Below are positions 1 to 8,880 of a stretch of 64,000 nt of DNA, piece after piece. The stretch is from VHCN01 sp964589935 (GTDB taxonomy: Bacteria > Verrucomicrobiota > Verrucomicrobiia > Limisphaerales > VHCN01). Numbering within the stretch: the stretch's first letter is position 1; every line of letters begins with the position of its first letter. Where the stretch lies: NCBI GenBank assembly GCA_964589935.1, contig CAZPVD010000010.1:1-64000 (forward strand), given 5' to 3'. A model generated the notes under the pieces. The model did no database searches. It was not told where the DNA came from and saw nothing but the letters and a program-made list of their open reading frames with translations. The translations under genes were made by a program, and so were the position numbers.

Positions 1-1383
1 CAGGGTGGCGCGCAGCCGGGCTTTATTATCGCGGGTGTTTCCATCGCCGGCGCGCAGCAGGGCGGCGGTGGCGGGGCGGGCGGACAGGGCGGCGGCTTGC
101 CCGGTGTGACCACCACGAATTTGACGATTACAGCACAGCAATTGGTGCGGGACTTTTTTAACGCCGCCGGCGTGAATCTTGCGACCAACGGCGCCGCGCC
201 GACCCAGGTCTTCTTCAATGATCGCAACGGCATGTTGATGGTGCGCGCGTCGCTCATTGATCTGGACATCATCGAACAGGCCGTGGAAGTGCTGAACATG
301 ACGCCGCCGCAGGTGCTCGTGGAATCGCGCTTTGCGGAGATTGACCAGACCGACAATCGCGCGCTGGGTTTTGACTGGCTCATCGGCAACACGCTCTTGG
401 GCGGCGGCGCCCTCGCCGCGCAGCCGGGCACGGCGCCTGCCTACATCAATCCCAGCGGCACGGCGGCCAACCCGAGCGGCATCTTCCCAAATCCACTGGG
501 TTTCTTCTCTGGCACAAATGGTGTCGGCCTTGGCCCGCGTGGCACGGACAGTGACCTGACCCAATTTGCAACACCCAACGGCGGCAAGCAGGTCCTCACC
601 ATCAGCGGCATCTTGACCGATCCCCAGTTCCGCCTCGTTGTTCGCGCGCTCGAGGAACGCCAGGGCGTGGATTTGCTCACCGCGCCGAAGGTCATTACCG
701 TCAGTGGACGTCAGGCGCAAATTCAAACCGTGGACTTGGTCACGGTTATCACCGGCATCAACGTTGGTCAGCAAGCGGCAACAGGCGGCGGCGGCGTGGG
801 CGGCGCGGCTGCAGGCGGCGGCGGCGCGATTGGCGCGGCTCTCCGCCCGACGACCGAGCTTGTCCCTGATGGTCCCGTGCTGGACGTGCTTCCCTTCGTT
901 TCAGCGGATGGCTTCACGATCCAGATGACGATGATCCCTTCGATTGTGAGGTTCGTTGGTTATGATCCAGTGCCCTCACAGTTCGCGAACCTCATTCAAG
1001 CCCAGTCCGTTGGCGGCGGCACGGTGGGCCAGGCGCTCACCGCGCAAGTGCCGCTGCCGCGCACGCGCGTCCGCCAGGTCGTGACCAGTTGCGTCGTGTG
1101 GGACGGCCAGACCGTTGTGCTCGGCGGCCTGATCTCGGAGGATGTCACCAAGGTCAAACAAAAGGTCCCGATGCTCGGTGACATACCGTTGTTTGGCCGG
1201 CTGTTCCGCAGCGAATCAAACACATCGCTCAAGAAAAACCTCATCATCTTCGTCACGCCCACGATCATTGACCCTGCGGGCAACCGCGTTCACACGGAGG
1301 AGGAAATGCCCTTCCTCACCTACGGCTATGCGGATGTTCCCGGCGCGCCTGACCGCGTTGACAAACCCCTGCCTCGGAAATAA
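1..1383 (+). CDS. Secretin, GspD-like (5' end outside window)
   Basis: The reading frame is open from base 1, so the N terminus lies upstream; the TTG at 97 is not a convincing start. The visible 460 residues hold the end of the periplasmic N-domains and the whole C-terminal secretin domain. Family signatures are visible: a stretch around LLTAPKVITVSGRQAQI, and near the end VVLGGLISED followed by VPMLGDIPLFGRLF and NLIIFVTPTIID. Secretins form the multimeric outer-membrane pore of type II secretion, type IV pilus and related machines. Gly/Ala-rich low-complexity loops (about codons 20-32 and 261-281) interrupt the conserved parts; similar Gly-rich linkers occur in other verrucomicrobial secretins. 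No other type II secretion gene is in the window except a pseudopilin at 50298. A type II role is favoured over a pilus secretin, but the missing N terminus prevents certainty. Confidence 0.9.
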   Translation, partial: QGGAQPGFIIAGVSIAGAQQGGGGGAGGQGGGLPGVTTTNLTITAQQLVRDFFNAAGVNLATNGAAPTQVFFNDRNGMLMVRASLIDLDIIEQAVEVLNMTPPQVLVESRFAEIDQTDNRALGFDWLIGNTLLGGGALAAQPGTAPAYINPSGTAANPSGIFPNPLGFFSGTNGVGLGPRGTDSDLTQFATPNGGKQVLTISGILTDPQFRLVVRALEERQGVDLLTAPKVITVSGRQAQIQTVDLVTVITGINVGQQAATGGGGVGGAAAGGGGAIGAALRPTTELVPDGPVLDVLPFVSADGFTIQMTMIPSIVRFVGYDPVPSQFANLIQAQSVGGGTVGQALTAQVPLPRTRVRQVVTSCVVWDGQTVVLGGLISEDVTKVKQKVPMLGDIPLFGRLFRSESNTSLKKNLIIFVTPTIIDPAGNRVHTEEEMPFLTYGYADVPGAPDRVDKPLPRK

Positions 1384-1443
1384 CGCCTCCTGCAACCTGC
1401 AAACGGCGACTCCCGCATACCGCGCCGTGCCCGGTCACCGCTG

Positions 1444-2361
1444 ATGCCGTCCACTGATTCTCCATCGCCGCCGGGCAGCGCCGGATGTTTCCTGCTCGTG
1501 GACGGCCACGCCTACGCCTATCGCGCCTTTTTTGCCATCCGCAGTCTGAACGCGCCCGACGGCGCGCCGACGAACGCGATTTTTGGTTTCATCAAGACAC
1601 TGTTGAAGATTCGCGCCGCGCTTCAGCCCGCGCACGGCGCGGTTGTGTGGGATGGCGGCCTCGCGGCGGAACGCGTCGCCGCGCTGCCCGGCTACAAGGC
1701 GCAGCGTCCGGAGATGCCATCCGACCTAGAAAAACAACTCGACGGCATCGTCGCATGGCTGCGCGCCGCCGGCGTGGCGTCATTGTGCCGCGACGGTGTA
1801 GAGGCAGACGATTGGCTTGCCGGGCTTGCGCGACGCGCGGCTCAAGCCGGACGCCGCGTGGTGCTCGCGAGTTCGGACAAGGACTTCATGCAGCTTGTGT
1901 CGCCGCAAATCGGCCTGCTCAACCCGAACGACAAATCAGAGTCGGTGTGGACACGCGAGCAGGTCGTCGCCAAGACCGGCGTGGAACCGGAGCAGATCGT
2001 TGACTGGCTCGCGCTGGTCGGCGATTCCGTGGACAACATTCCCGGCGTGCCGGGTGTCGGGCCGAAAACGGCGGCGGATTTGTTGCAGCGGTTCCGTTCT
2101 GTCGCTGAAATTTACCGTCGGCTTGAAGAAGTGAAATCAGACCGGCTTCGCGGCGCGCTTGCGGTGTCGCACGACGCCGTTCTCCGCAACCAGCAGCTTG
2201 TCCGCCTGCGCGAGGATGTCGCGGGCGCTTTCGCGCTGGAGGAGTTTGTGTTTCGCGCGCCCGACACGGACGCGCTGGTTGCGTTGTATGGGCGCTGGGG
2301 TTTCAAAACATTGCGGCAGGAGCTCGAGTCCGCGCGCACCGTGCAGGGGGAGTTTTTGTGA
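1444..2361 (+). CDS. Stand-alone 5'-3' exonuclease (Pol I N-domain/FEN family)
   Basis: This 305-residue protein matches only the 5'-nuclease domain of DNA polymerase I; no 3'-5' exonuclease or polymerase domain follows. Visible family motifs are FLLVDGHAYAYRAFF near the N terminus (first metal-binding Asp), EADDWLAGLARRA and SSDKDFMQLV (acidic metal-binding cluster), and GDSVDNIPGVPGVGPKTAA, which is the helix-3-turn-helix DNA-binding motif with its Asp pair. Such proteins remove RNA primers and 5' flaps or act on branched DNA. The ATG at 1444 lies 60 bp after the secretin stop and directly precedes the conserved N terminus. A full-length Pol I could still exist elsewhere in the genome, so this may be a paralogous flap nuclease (ExoIX/Xni-like role). 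Confidence 0.92.
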   Translation: MPSTDSPSPPGSAGCFLLVDGHAYAYRAFFAIRSLNAPDGAPTNAIFGFIKTLLKIRAALQPAHGAVVWDGGLAAERVAALPGYKAQRPEMPSDLEKQLDGIVAWLRAAGVASLCRDGVEADDWLAGLARRAAQAGRRVVLASSDKDFMQLVSPQIGLLNPNDKSESVWTREQVVAKTGVEPEQIVDWLALVGDSVDNIPGVPGVGPKTAADLLQRFRSVAEIYRRLEEVKSDRLRGALAVSHDAVLRNQQLVRLREDVAGAFALEEFVFRAPDTDALVALYGRWGFKTLRQELESARTVQGEFL

Positions 2362-2491
2362 CTGCGCCTTCATCCATTTGCTACGCCGCTTTGTGCGTTT
2401 TAACCGCAAATCATCGGGGTAAAACCGTAGCGGTTGTCGGTGGGAAAACGTGGACAACCCCTGCGCGGTCTGTTACCCGTTATTCACATTT

Positions 2492-4378
2492 ATGTCATCG
2501 GTTTTGCGTGTAGTCGCATGGCTGTCACTCGCACTGACAGTCCTGCCGTGGAACTGGGCCTGCGCCCAGAATGCCTACGCGCCGCAGGCCGGTGAATTTT
2601 CACTCAGTGGCGCGCTGCCCGGCGACCAGGTTTTTCCGCACGCGGCCATCCGCGCGTCGGGCGGCTACGTGGTGTGGCAGGACAGTCTGGCTGACGGCGA
2701 CGGCTGGGGCATCTGCGCGCAGGTGCTCAACAACAACCTCTCCGGCACATTCGCAACCTTTCGCGTGAATCAGGCCGGCGCGGGCCATCAGCAGAACCCG
2801 CGCGTCGCGCAGCTGCAAAACGGCGGCGCGGTTTTTGTGTGGCAGGGCGGACAGTTGGGTTTCCAGAAAATTTTCGCGCGCTTCCTCGGCGCGGACGGCG
2901 TGTTCGCGACTGGCGACATCATGGTGAACACCTACACGAACGAGCAGCAAATCAACCCGTCGGTCGCCGTGCTCACCGATGGCAATGTCGTCGTCGCGTG
3001 GAGCAGCTTCGGGCAGGATGGCAGCCTGCAGGGTGTGTTTGCGCAGCGGCTCACGCCGGCGGGCCAGAAAATCGGCGGCGAATTTCAAGTCAACCAGTCC
3101 ACGCTCTACAACCAGCGCACACCGTCCGTCGCCGCGCTCGCGACCGGGAACTTTGTCATCACATGGGTGAGCGAATCGTTGCTTGGTGTGGATGCGCAGG
3201 GGCAGGAGAGTTTCGGTGTGGACATTTTTGCGCGGCTGTTTGATCCCACGGGCCGCGCGCTCGGCGACGAGTTCAAGGTGAATTCCTCCGCAAACACGTG
3301 CGCGAATCCGAGCGTCAGCGGCTCGGTGCTCGGCGGGTTCACCGTCGCGTGGAGCCAGCTTGACGCCGCGGTGCGCACGAACAGTTGGGATGTGTGGGCG
3401 CGCGCGTTTGACGGCGGCGGCGCGGCGCTCGCTCCCGAAGTGCGCGTGAACGCCTTCACCTACGGCGACCAGTTTGCCCCGCAAATTGACACGCTCGGCA
3501 CCGACCAGCTCGTCGTGTGGACGAGCCTCGGCCAGGACGGCTCGCGCGAGGGCGTGTATGGCCGCCTCATGACGGCGCGCGGGGATTTGAACGGCGGGGA
3601 ATTTCGCGTGAACACAACGACGCGCGATTCACAGATGCACCCGGTCGTTGCGAGCGACGGGGAGACGCGCTTCCTCGTCGTGTGGGCGAACTACTCGATC
3701 GGCTCGCAGTTCGACTTGTTCGCGCAGCGCTTCGCGTCGGCGCAGCCGCTTCCCACGCTGCCATCGCCGTCCGTCTCGGCCATCAGCGGCTCGCGGCTGC
3801 TGGTTTCATGGGCCGATCTCGCGGGCTATTCGGTGACGAGCTACCAGCTTTACGTGGATGGCAGCAGCACGCCGATCACGGTCACGAACAACTACTACAT
3901 CCTCACAAGCTTGATTGCGGGCAGCGCGCACACGTTCCGGCTGAGTTACACGCTTTCCGACAGCCGCGCCGGCGCGGTGTCGGTTTCGGGCGCGGGCAGC
4001 ACGTGGGGCGAGGATGGAAACTATGACGGCCTGCCCGACGACTGGCAGGCGCGCTACTGGGGGCCGGATCCGTCGAAGTGGCCCGGCCCGAACGTGGACA
4101 GTGACGGCGACGGCGCGACGAACCTGCAGGAATTCCTCGCCGGCACCGACCCGACGGACCCGAACAGCGTGCTGCGGATTTCGCTGCACAACACGGACCA
4201 AGGGTTGCGCCTCTACTGGAACTCGCAGCCCGGCTCGGTTTATCAGGCGCAGTCCTCGACGAATTTCAGCACATGGCAAAATGTCGGCAAGCCGCGCTTT
4301 GCGCCGGGCGCGGTGGATTCCATTTCGCTGGACGGCGCGAGTCCGTTGAGCGTGTTCAGGATAATCCGTTTGCGGTGA
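2492..4378 (+). CDS. Secreted seven-repeat beta-propeller-like protein with C-terminal beta domain
   Basis: The frame opens at 2450, but the ATG at 2492 (MSSVLRV) is chosen because it gives a clean signal peptide ending about ALTVLPWNWACAQ. Seven repeats of about 55-60 residues follow. Each has a strand like VVVAWSS, then a DG-rich turn, GVFAQRL and GGEFQVN; the seven tryptophan strands are VVWQD, FVWQG, VAWSS, ITWVS, VAWSQ, VVWTS and VVWAN. This suggests a seven-blade propeller (inference). A fibronectin-III-like segment follows (about residues 420-500), then a calcium-type stretch DSDGDGATNLQEFLAGTDP, and a C-terminal domain containing YQAQSSTNFSTW and ending FRIIRLR. It is probably exported and surface-associated or released. 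It is the first gene of a four-gene run; the next starts 9 bp after its stop. Substrate or ligand is unknown. Confidence 0.8.
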   Translation: MSSVLRVVAWLSLALTVLPWNWACAQNAYAPQAGEFSLSGALPGDQVFPHAAIRASGGYVVWQDSLADGDGWGICAQVLNNNLSGTFATFRVNQAGAGHQQNPRVAQLQNGGAVFVWQGGQLGFQKIFARFLGADGVFATGDIMVNTYTNEQQINPSVAVLTDGNVVVAWSSFGQDGSLQGVFAQRLTPAGQKIGGEFQVNQSTLYNQRTPSVAALATGNFVITWVSESLLGVDAQGQESFGVDIFARLFDPTGRALGDEFKVNSSANTCANPSVSGSVLGGFTVAWSQLDAAVRTNSWDVWARAFDGGGAALAPEVRVNAFTYGDQFAPQIDTLGTDQLVVWTSLGQDGSREGVYGRLMTARGDLNGGEFRVNTTTRDSQMHPVVASDGETRFLVVWANYSIGSQFDLFAQRFASAQPLPTLPSPSVSAISGSRLLVSWADLAGYSVTSYQLYVDGSSTPITVTNNYYILTSLIAGSAHTFRLSYTLSDSRAGAVSVSGAGSTWGEDGNYDGLPDDWQARYWGPDPSKWPGPNVDSDGDGATNLQEFLAGTDPTDPNSVLRISLHNTDQGLRLYWNSQPGSVYQAQSSTNFSTWQNVGKPRFAPGAVDSISLDGASPLSVFRIIRLR

Positions 4379-4387
4379 GATGAGCGT

Positions 4388-5911
4388 ATGAAGCGACTGA
4401 TCAAGGCGATGATGACCGGCGCGCTGGTGGCGATGCTGGCCGCGAGCAGCGCCGCGTTCTCGCTGCTCGGGCCGTTCGCGAGCTGGCAGTCGCCACAACT
4501 GGGTTACGGCACGTTTGCTTTCGACATCGGCGGCCCGATGAATATTGGCGAGGAATACCGCCTGAACGTGCCGCTGCTGACCTACGGCTTCGACGCGAGC
4601 TTCCTGAATTTCTTTGGCACGAACGGCGTGGCGGCGGTGGACGCGGCGTTCAAGATTTTGAACGACCTGCCGGACGTGAGCCAGATGAGCGCGAACCTCG
4701 CCGAGTTTCCGCTCAACTCGAAGCTCGTCAACTTCCAGGCACGCAGCCTGAACCTCCTCGATCTCAAGAGCACGACGCTCGGCATCGTCATCGCGCAAAT
4801 GGGGCTGGCGAACCCGGAGCGTTACACGTGGACTCTGCGGGACAGGTCCACGATCACCGCCGGCGGCGTCACGACAACGAACTACCTTGTCATCAAGCGG
4901 AATTTTGACCCCATCTCGCTTGGCGCGAGCACGTTTGTCAACGGCACGCTCTACAAATACTCGATTCAGGAATTCATCAATCCGAATTTTGCGGATGCCG
5001 TGGACTCCGCCGTGGATCCGCTGGCGTCCTCCTTCACGTCAGTGGCAAACATTGATGACACGGGTGGCGGTGACATTTTGACCACGGCGACTACGGGTTT
5101 CAACATTGGGTTGAACGTGGGCGAGTATCTGACCGGGTTGACGCGCGACGATGTGGGCGGGCTGAGGTATCTGCTGCGGTTCAACAATTTCAACATCGAG
5201 TCGCTCGCACCGGGCGTGACCAACGTGCCCCGGACCAACGGGGTGTTCGGCCCGGTGCTCAACTCCACCACGCTGGTTTCGCCGTATGGTCCGGCCCTCA
5301 GCGGCACTCTGACCAATTTTACATTCAGCCTCACGAACGGGAACACGAACGCGATCATCACCGGCCTGCGACCGGGCATCGGCAAGGTGAGCTTCAAGAA
5401 ACTGGAGTTTGATTCGTTGCTTTACTCGGTTGTTTCGCAGCCGATCACGAACGTGTTCATGGACATGGTTGTCACAAATTCGATTCTCACCAACCAGGTT
5501 GTGCGGCGGATCATCACCTTCCCGGACATTCTGTTCACTGCGGCTGACATACCTCCGCTGCTCCCGAGTCTCGCCGTTCCCGCTTATGCGCGAACTGCGA
5601 TTCAAGGCCGATGGATCAACAACGGAGCGACGAACAGCATCGCGGGCGTGGGCGGAGCCATTGCCGCGCCGGGGCCGGGAGTGATTCCTCCGCGCGGCGC
5701 GGGTGGCGCCGCCGGCGGCGCCGGCGCGGGAGTCGAAGTGACATTCAACACGCTGGCTCCGGCTTTTTTCAATCAGACACCCTTCTTCGTGAGCGAGGGC
5801 ACGAAGTCCACGAATTTTGTCTGGGGTTATTTTGACTCCAGCACGGTTTTTGCGGTGTTCCCAAGTCCAACCTCGTTACAAGAACTGGAGCAGTTGATAC
5901 TTCGCAGATGA
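4388..5911 (+). CDS. Exported protein of unknown function, 507 aa
   Basis: I do not recognise a family. The N terminus (MKRLIKAMMTGALVAMLAASSAAFS) is a typical signal peptide. The mature part is rich in Asn, Thr, Phe and Leu and has no obvious repeats. It carries a Gly/Ala/Pro-rich linker at about residues 425-445, and ends in FAVFPSPTSLQELEQLILRR, so it lacks the FYRV-type C-terminal domain seen in its neighbours. It sits between two secreted proteins, 9 bp after the first, and overlaps the next by ATGA, so its translation is probably coupled to both. Co-expression with large secreted proteins suggests a role at the cell surface or in the periplasm (inference). Confidence 0.75.
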   Translation: MKRLIKAMMTGALVAMLAASSAAFSLLGPFASWQSPQLGYGTFAFDIGGPMNIGEEYRLNVPLLTYGFDASFLNFFGTNGVAAVDAAFKILNDLPDVSQMSANLAEFPLNSKLVNFQARSLNLLDLKSTTLGIVIAQMGLANPERYTWTLRDRSTITAGGVTTTNYLVIKRNFDPISLGASTFVNGTLYKYSIQEFINPNFADAVDSAVDPLASSFTSVANIDDTGGGDILTTATTGFNIGLNVGEYLTGLTRDDVGGLRYLLRFNNFNIESLAPGVTNVPRTNGVFGPVLNSTTLVSPYGPALSGTLTNFTFSLTNGNTNAIITGLRPGIGKVSFKKLEFDSLLYSVVSQPITNVFMDMVVTNSILTNQVVRRIITFPDILFTAADIPPLLPSLAVPAYARTAIQGRWINNGATNSIAGVGGAIAAPGPGVIPPRGAGGAAGGAGAGVEVTFNTLAPAFFNQTPFFVSEGTKSTNFVWGYFDSSTVFAVFPSPTSLQELEQLILRR

Positions 5912-8880
5912 GCGCGCTTGATGCAGGACGAAAAGGACGAGGGTTGTGGCTGGCATTGGCGCTGGCCGCGGCGGTGCTGCCGCTGACCTGTTCCGCGACC
6001 ACAAACCTGTTCGTCAACACCGGCATCGCCAACAGTCCGCAGATTGACGCCACGGCCGCGCTCAACTCGGGAACCATCAACTACAGCGACCCGTTTGGAA
6101 CGGCGTTCTTCCAGATGATCAACACGCATCATTTTACCAACCTGAACAGCGGCACGCTGAATCTCGACCCCGGCCTGCGTTTCGAGCTTGTGACAAACAA
6201 CGTCCGTTCCCGGTCGGACGACTTCATCAACGACGGCACGTTCAATGTGTCGAGTTTTCTTTCTTCGTCTTCGGGTTTGATCATCACGACCAATGGCTTT
6301 CTCAGTTCCGCATCGGGTGGTGTGCTCACTGCCAATGCGACGAACCTCGTCAACACAGGCACGGTGAACGTGGGCACCGGCGGGCTGATTCATTTTGAAG
6401 GCAACAATGTCAACCTCTCCCGCGGGCTGCTTTCCGTGGGCCGCGCTGGCGCGTCGGTGGACGGGGCTGCTGGCGTTTCAAACTATGTCAATGCGGCCGA
6501 TGTGAAAGATGTTTGGTGGGCCGTCGGCACGAATCAGGTTTTGCGCGGCACGCCGCAGCCCTTGGATTTGCCCACGCTGGCCCTGTTCATGTCCTCCTCA
6601 ACTCCGTTCACGCCGGTTCATGATGTGGTCAGCGCGGCGCTGTTCGGGACGAATTCGGTCAGTCTCCCGTTTTTGAGCTTCGGGAGCGGAGCGCAGACCC
6701 ATGTCCGAACCGTTGTGCAAAGCTCGACAAACGTGACTGTGAGCATCGTCGTGGTTCTGACCAACGCGTTCGACACAAACGTGAATGTGGGGGTGCGCTT
6801 CCAAGGCCGGTCGCCGGTGGTTGAATTCAGTTATCCTGAAGTGGACATCCTCAGCGGGCTGACCGTCACGAATTATTGCGCCTTTTTTGATGGCTCGCCG
6901 TCGCTGACGAATCTCGCCCTTGCCGTCAACCTCACCGACATCGGTTTCCGGCCCAATGCCTATGATGTGAGCCGGGCCGGCTTCTCCCAGTTGTTTGGCT
7001 CGCCGTCGAACAACACGCTGCTCAACACCAAGCTCACGATCGGCGGCAATCCGCTCACAATCCCGAACATCATCTATTCGGGCACATTCTCGAACTCGGT
7101 CGTCACGAACACTTACCTCGCGTATGCGGCGGAGATCGGGAACGTGGTCAACGGCGTGCTCTCTTTCTTCGGCTCCACAACCTCGACGATTGATCCCACG
7201 AACTTGCCCGGTCGCATCGAGCTGCTCACCGACAACCTCGACCTGACGCTCACGCGGATGCGGACGGACAACACGCTCATCATCCAGACCACAAATCTGA
7301 TCAGCGCGGCCGGTTCCGTTTTGGATGCGCGAACCATCTTATACAACGTCTCCAGTCCGAACGCGAGCGTGGTGCTGACCAATTTCCTGCCGACAACGGT
7401 GAAGCGTTACAACGGCGACCTTTTCGCCTACACGGCCTTGTGGACGAACACCTTGCCGCCGACGGGGGTTGGTGGTTTTACCAACGCCGCTGTTTTCAGC
7501 TACAATCTGTTGTTTATTGACGGTTCACAGCTCGGAAGTCTGATAAACGTGGATTTGCCGTCGTTTAGCGTGAAGGGCACCAATGTCGTGCTGGAGAATA
7601 GGCTCAACGCCAGCCAGTCGTTTGTTGTGGACGCGCCCTCGGTCACCTTCAACGCAAGCAACCAGTTGTTCCTTTCGTTCAACACGGCCAACGTCCCCGA
7701 CCTGACGGCGACGAATCTACCGAGCACGGCGTGGTTCACCAACTTCGGGTTCATGTCCATCCCGAACCAGGCCAACTTCGGGAGCGACCGCTCCGGGCCG
7801 TGGTCGAACATGGTGAACCGCGGAATCATCACGGACACGGCGACCAGCATCAAGTCGCTTGAATTTGACAACAGCGGATCCATCTCCGCGAACGGCGGCC
7901 CGATCAACATTCAGGTTCAGAATGCGCGGCTCGAGGCCGTGACCAACGTCGGCTTCATGTTCGCGCAGGGCGCGATCAACTTCAGCAACAGCACGCTCAA
8001 GGTTCGCAACCACCAGCTTTCCACGGCGGCGAGTTTGAATTTCAACGTCACCAACCTGCTTTCCGACAGCGGGCCGGGTTCGAGCAACGTCTTCTCCGTC
8101 GGCCTGGGCTTCAACCTGTTGATCAAGCCGGCCACGGCTGACCTCATCGGCACGACGCTGGCAAGCTTCCCGCCCGCCTACCGCTTGGTGCCGCACGTGT
8201 GGGCCGCCGACGACCGCGGCCCGCGTCGCGGCGGCTTCAGCAACAACGCCGCCGTCGGGCATCTCGTTCTCAATCCGAGCACGAACAGTCTGATTTCATT
8301 CCGCGCCACCGCGCCGACGGGCGTGACGAACGCGATGTATGTGGACTTCCTCGAACTTCAGGGCAACGCGCTGACAAACCTCGCGAACTACCTCACGATC
8401 AACTCGAACTTCTACCTCTACTTCGCCTCGGCAAACGTGCCCGTAACGAACATTGACGGCCTCTTCGGCGGCCACCTGCGCTGGGTGCGCGACTTTGCCG
8501 GTCCGACGAGCGGCATAGACGTGGTGCTGCCGAACGGGCAGACGTTCCGCGTGAATCAGTCGCTCATCCGCAGCACCACGATTGACACCGACAACGACGG
8601 CATTCCGAACGCATTCGACCTGTCGCCGTTTGACGGGGTGACTGTCAAAAACATTACGACCATCACCAACGTGGGCGGAAATTTGACGGCGTTCATCTCA
8701 TGGGACGCCGTCGCGCAAACGGATTACATCGTGGAGTTTGCCACGCAACTGGCGCCGCCCGACTGGTCGCGGCTGGTCTTTTACACGAACAATCTCCCGA
8801 CAAACGCCACCGTCACGGTGCAGGATACGATCCCGCCGGGCGGCGGGCAGCGCTTTTACCGTGTGAATTATCAGCCATGA
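5908..8880 (+). CDS. Large secreted protein with Asp-rich DxDxDG segment and FYRV-type C-terminal domain, 990 aa
   Basis: The ATG overlaps the stop of the preceding gene (ATGA), supporting this start and coupled translation. A signal peptide is visible (GLWLALALAAAVLPLTCSAT). Most of the 900 mature residues are Asn/Thr/Ser-rich beta-type sequence with many TNL, TNV and NTG turns, as in long secreted verrucomicrobial proteins; I recognise no catalytic domain. Near the end is a calcium-type segment DTDNDGIPNAFDLSPFDG, then a C-terminal domain with ISWDAVAQTDYIVEFATQ and the ending FYRVNYQP. That ending is shared with the genes at 2492 and 8877. Cellular role unknown; probably an extracellular structural or binding protein. 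Confidence 0.8.
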   Translation: MSALDAGRKGRGLWLALALAAAVLPLTCSATTNLFVNTGIANSPQIDATAALNSGTINYSDPFGTAFFQMINTHHFTNLNSGTLNLDPGLRFELVTNNVRSRSDDFINDGTFNVSSFLSSSSGLIITTNGFLSSASGGVLTANATNLVNTGTVNVGTGGLIHFEGNNVNLSRGLLSVGRAGASVDGAAGVSNYVNAADVKDVWWAVGTNQVLRGTPQPLDLPTLALFMSSSTPFTPVHDVVSAALFGTNSVSLPFLSFGSGAQTHVRTVVQSSTNVTVSIVVVLTNAFDTNVNVGVRFQGRSPVVEFSYPEVDILSGLTVTNYCAFFDGSPSLTNLALAVNLTDIGFRPNAYDVSRAGFSQLFGSPSNNTLLNTKLTIGGNPLTIPNIIYSGTFSNSVVTNTYLAYAAEIGNVVNGVLSFFGSTTSTIDPTNLPGRIELLTDNLDLTLTRMRTDNTLIIQTTNLISAAGSVLDARTILYNVSSPNASVVLTNFLPTTVKRYNGDLFAYTALWTNTLPPTGVGGFTNAAVFSYNLLFIDGSQLGSLINVDLPSFSVKGTNVVLENRLNASQSFVVDAPSVTFNASNQLFLSFNTANVPDLTATNLPSTAWFTNFGFMSIPNQANFGSDRSGPWSNMVNRGIITDTATSIKSLEFDNSGSISANGGPINIQVQNARLEAVTNVGFMFAQGAINFSNSTLKVRNHQLSTAASLNFNVTNLLSDSGPGSSNVFSVGLGFNLLIKPATADLIGTTLASFPPAYRLVPHVWAADDRGPRRGGFSNNAAVGHLVLNPSTNSLISFRATAPTGVTNAMYVDFLELQGNALTNLANYLTINSNFYLYFASANVPVTNIDGLFGGHLRWVRDFAGPTSGIDVVLPNGQTFRVNQSLIRSTTIDTDNDGIPNAFDLSPFDGVTVKNITTITNVGGNLTAFISWDAVAQTDYIVEFATQLAPPDWSRLVFYTNNLPTNATVTVQDTIPPGGGQRFYRVNYQP

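Noticed and set aside
8700..8876. Upstream extension of the Asp-box protein to 8700
   Set aside because: It lies inside the preceding gene in another frame, while ATG 8877 forms an ATGA overlap and starts a signal peptide.
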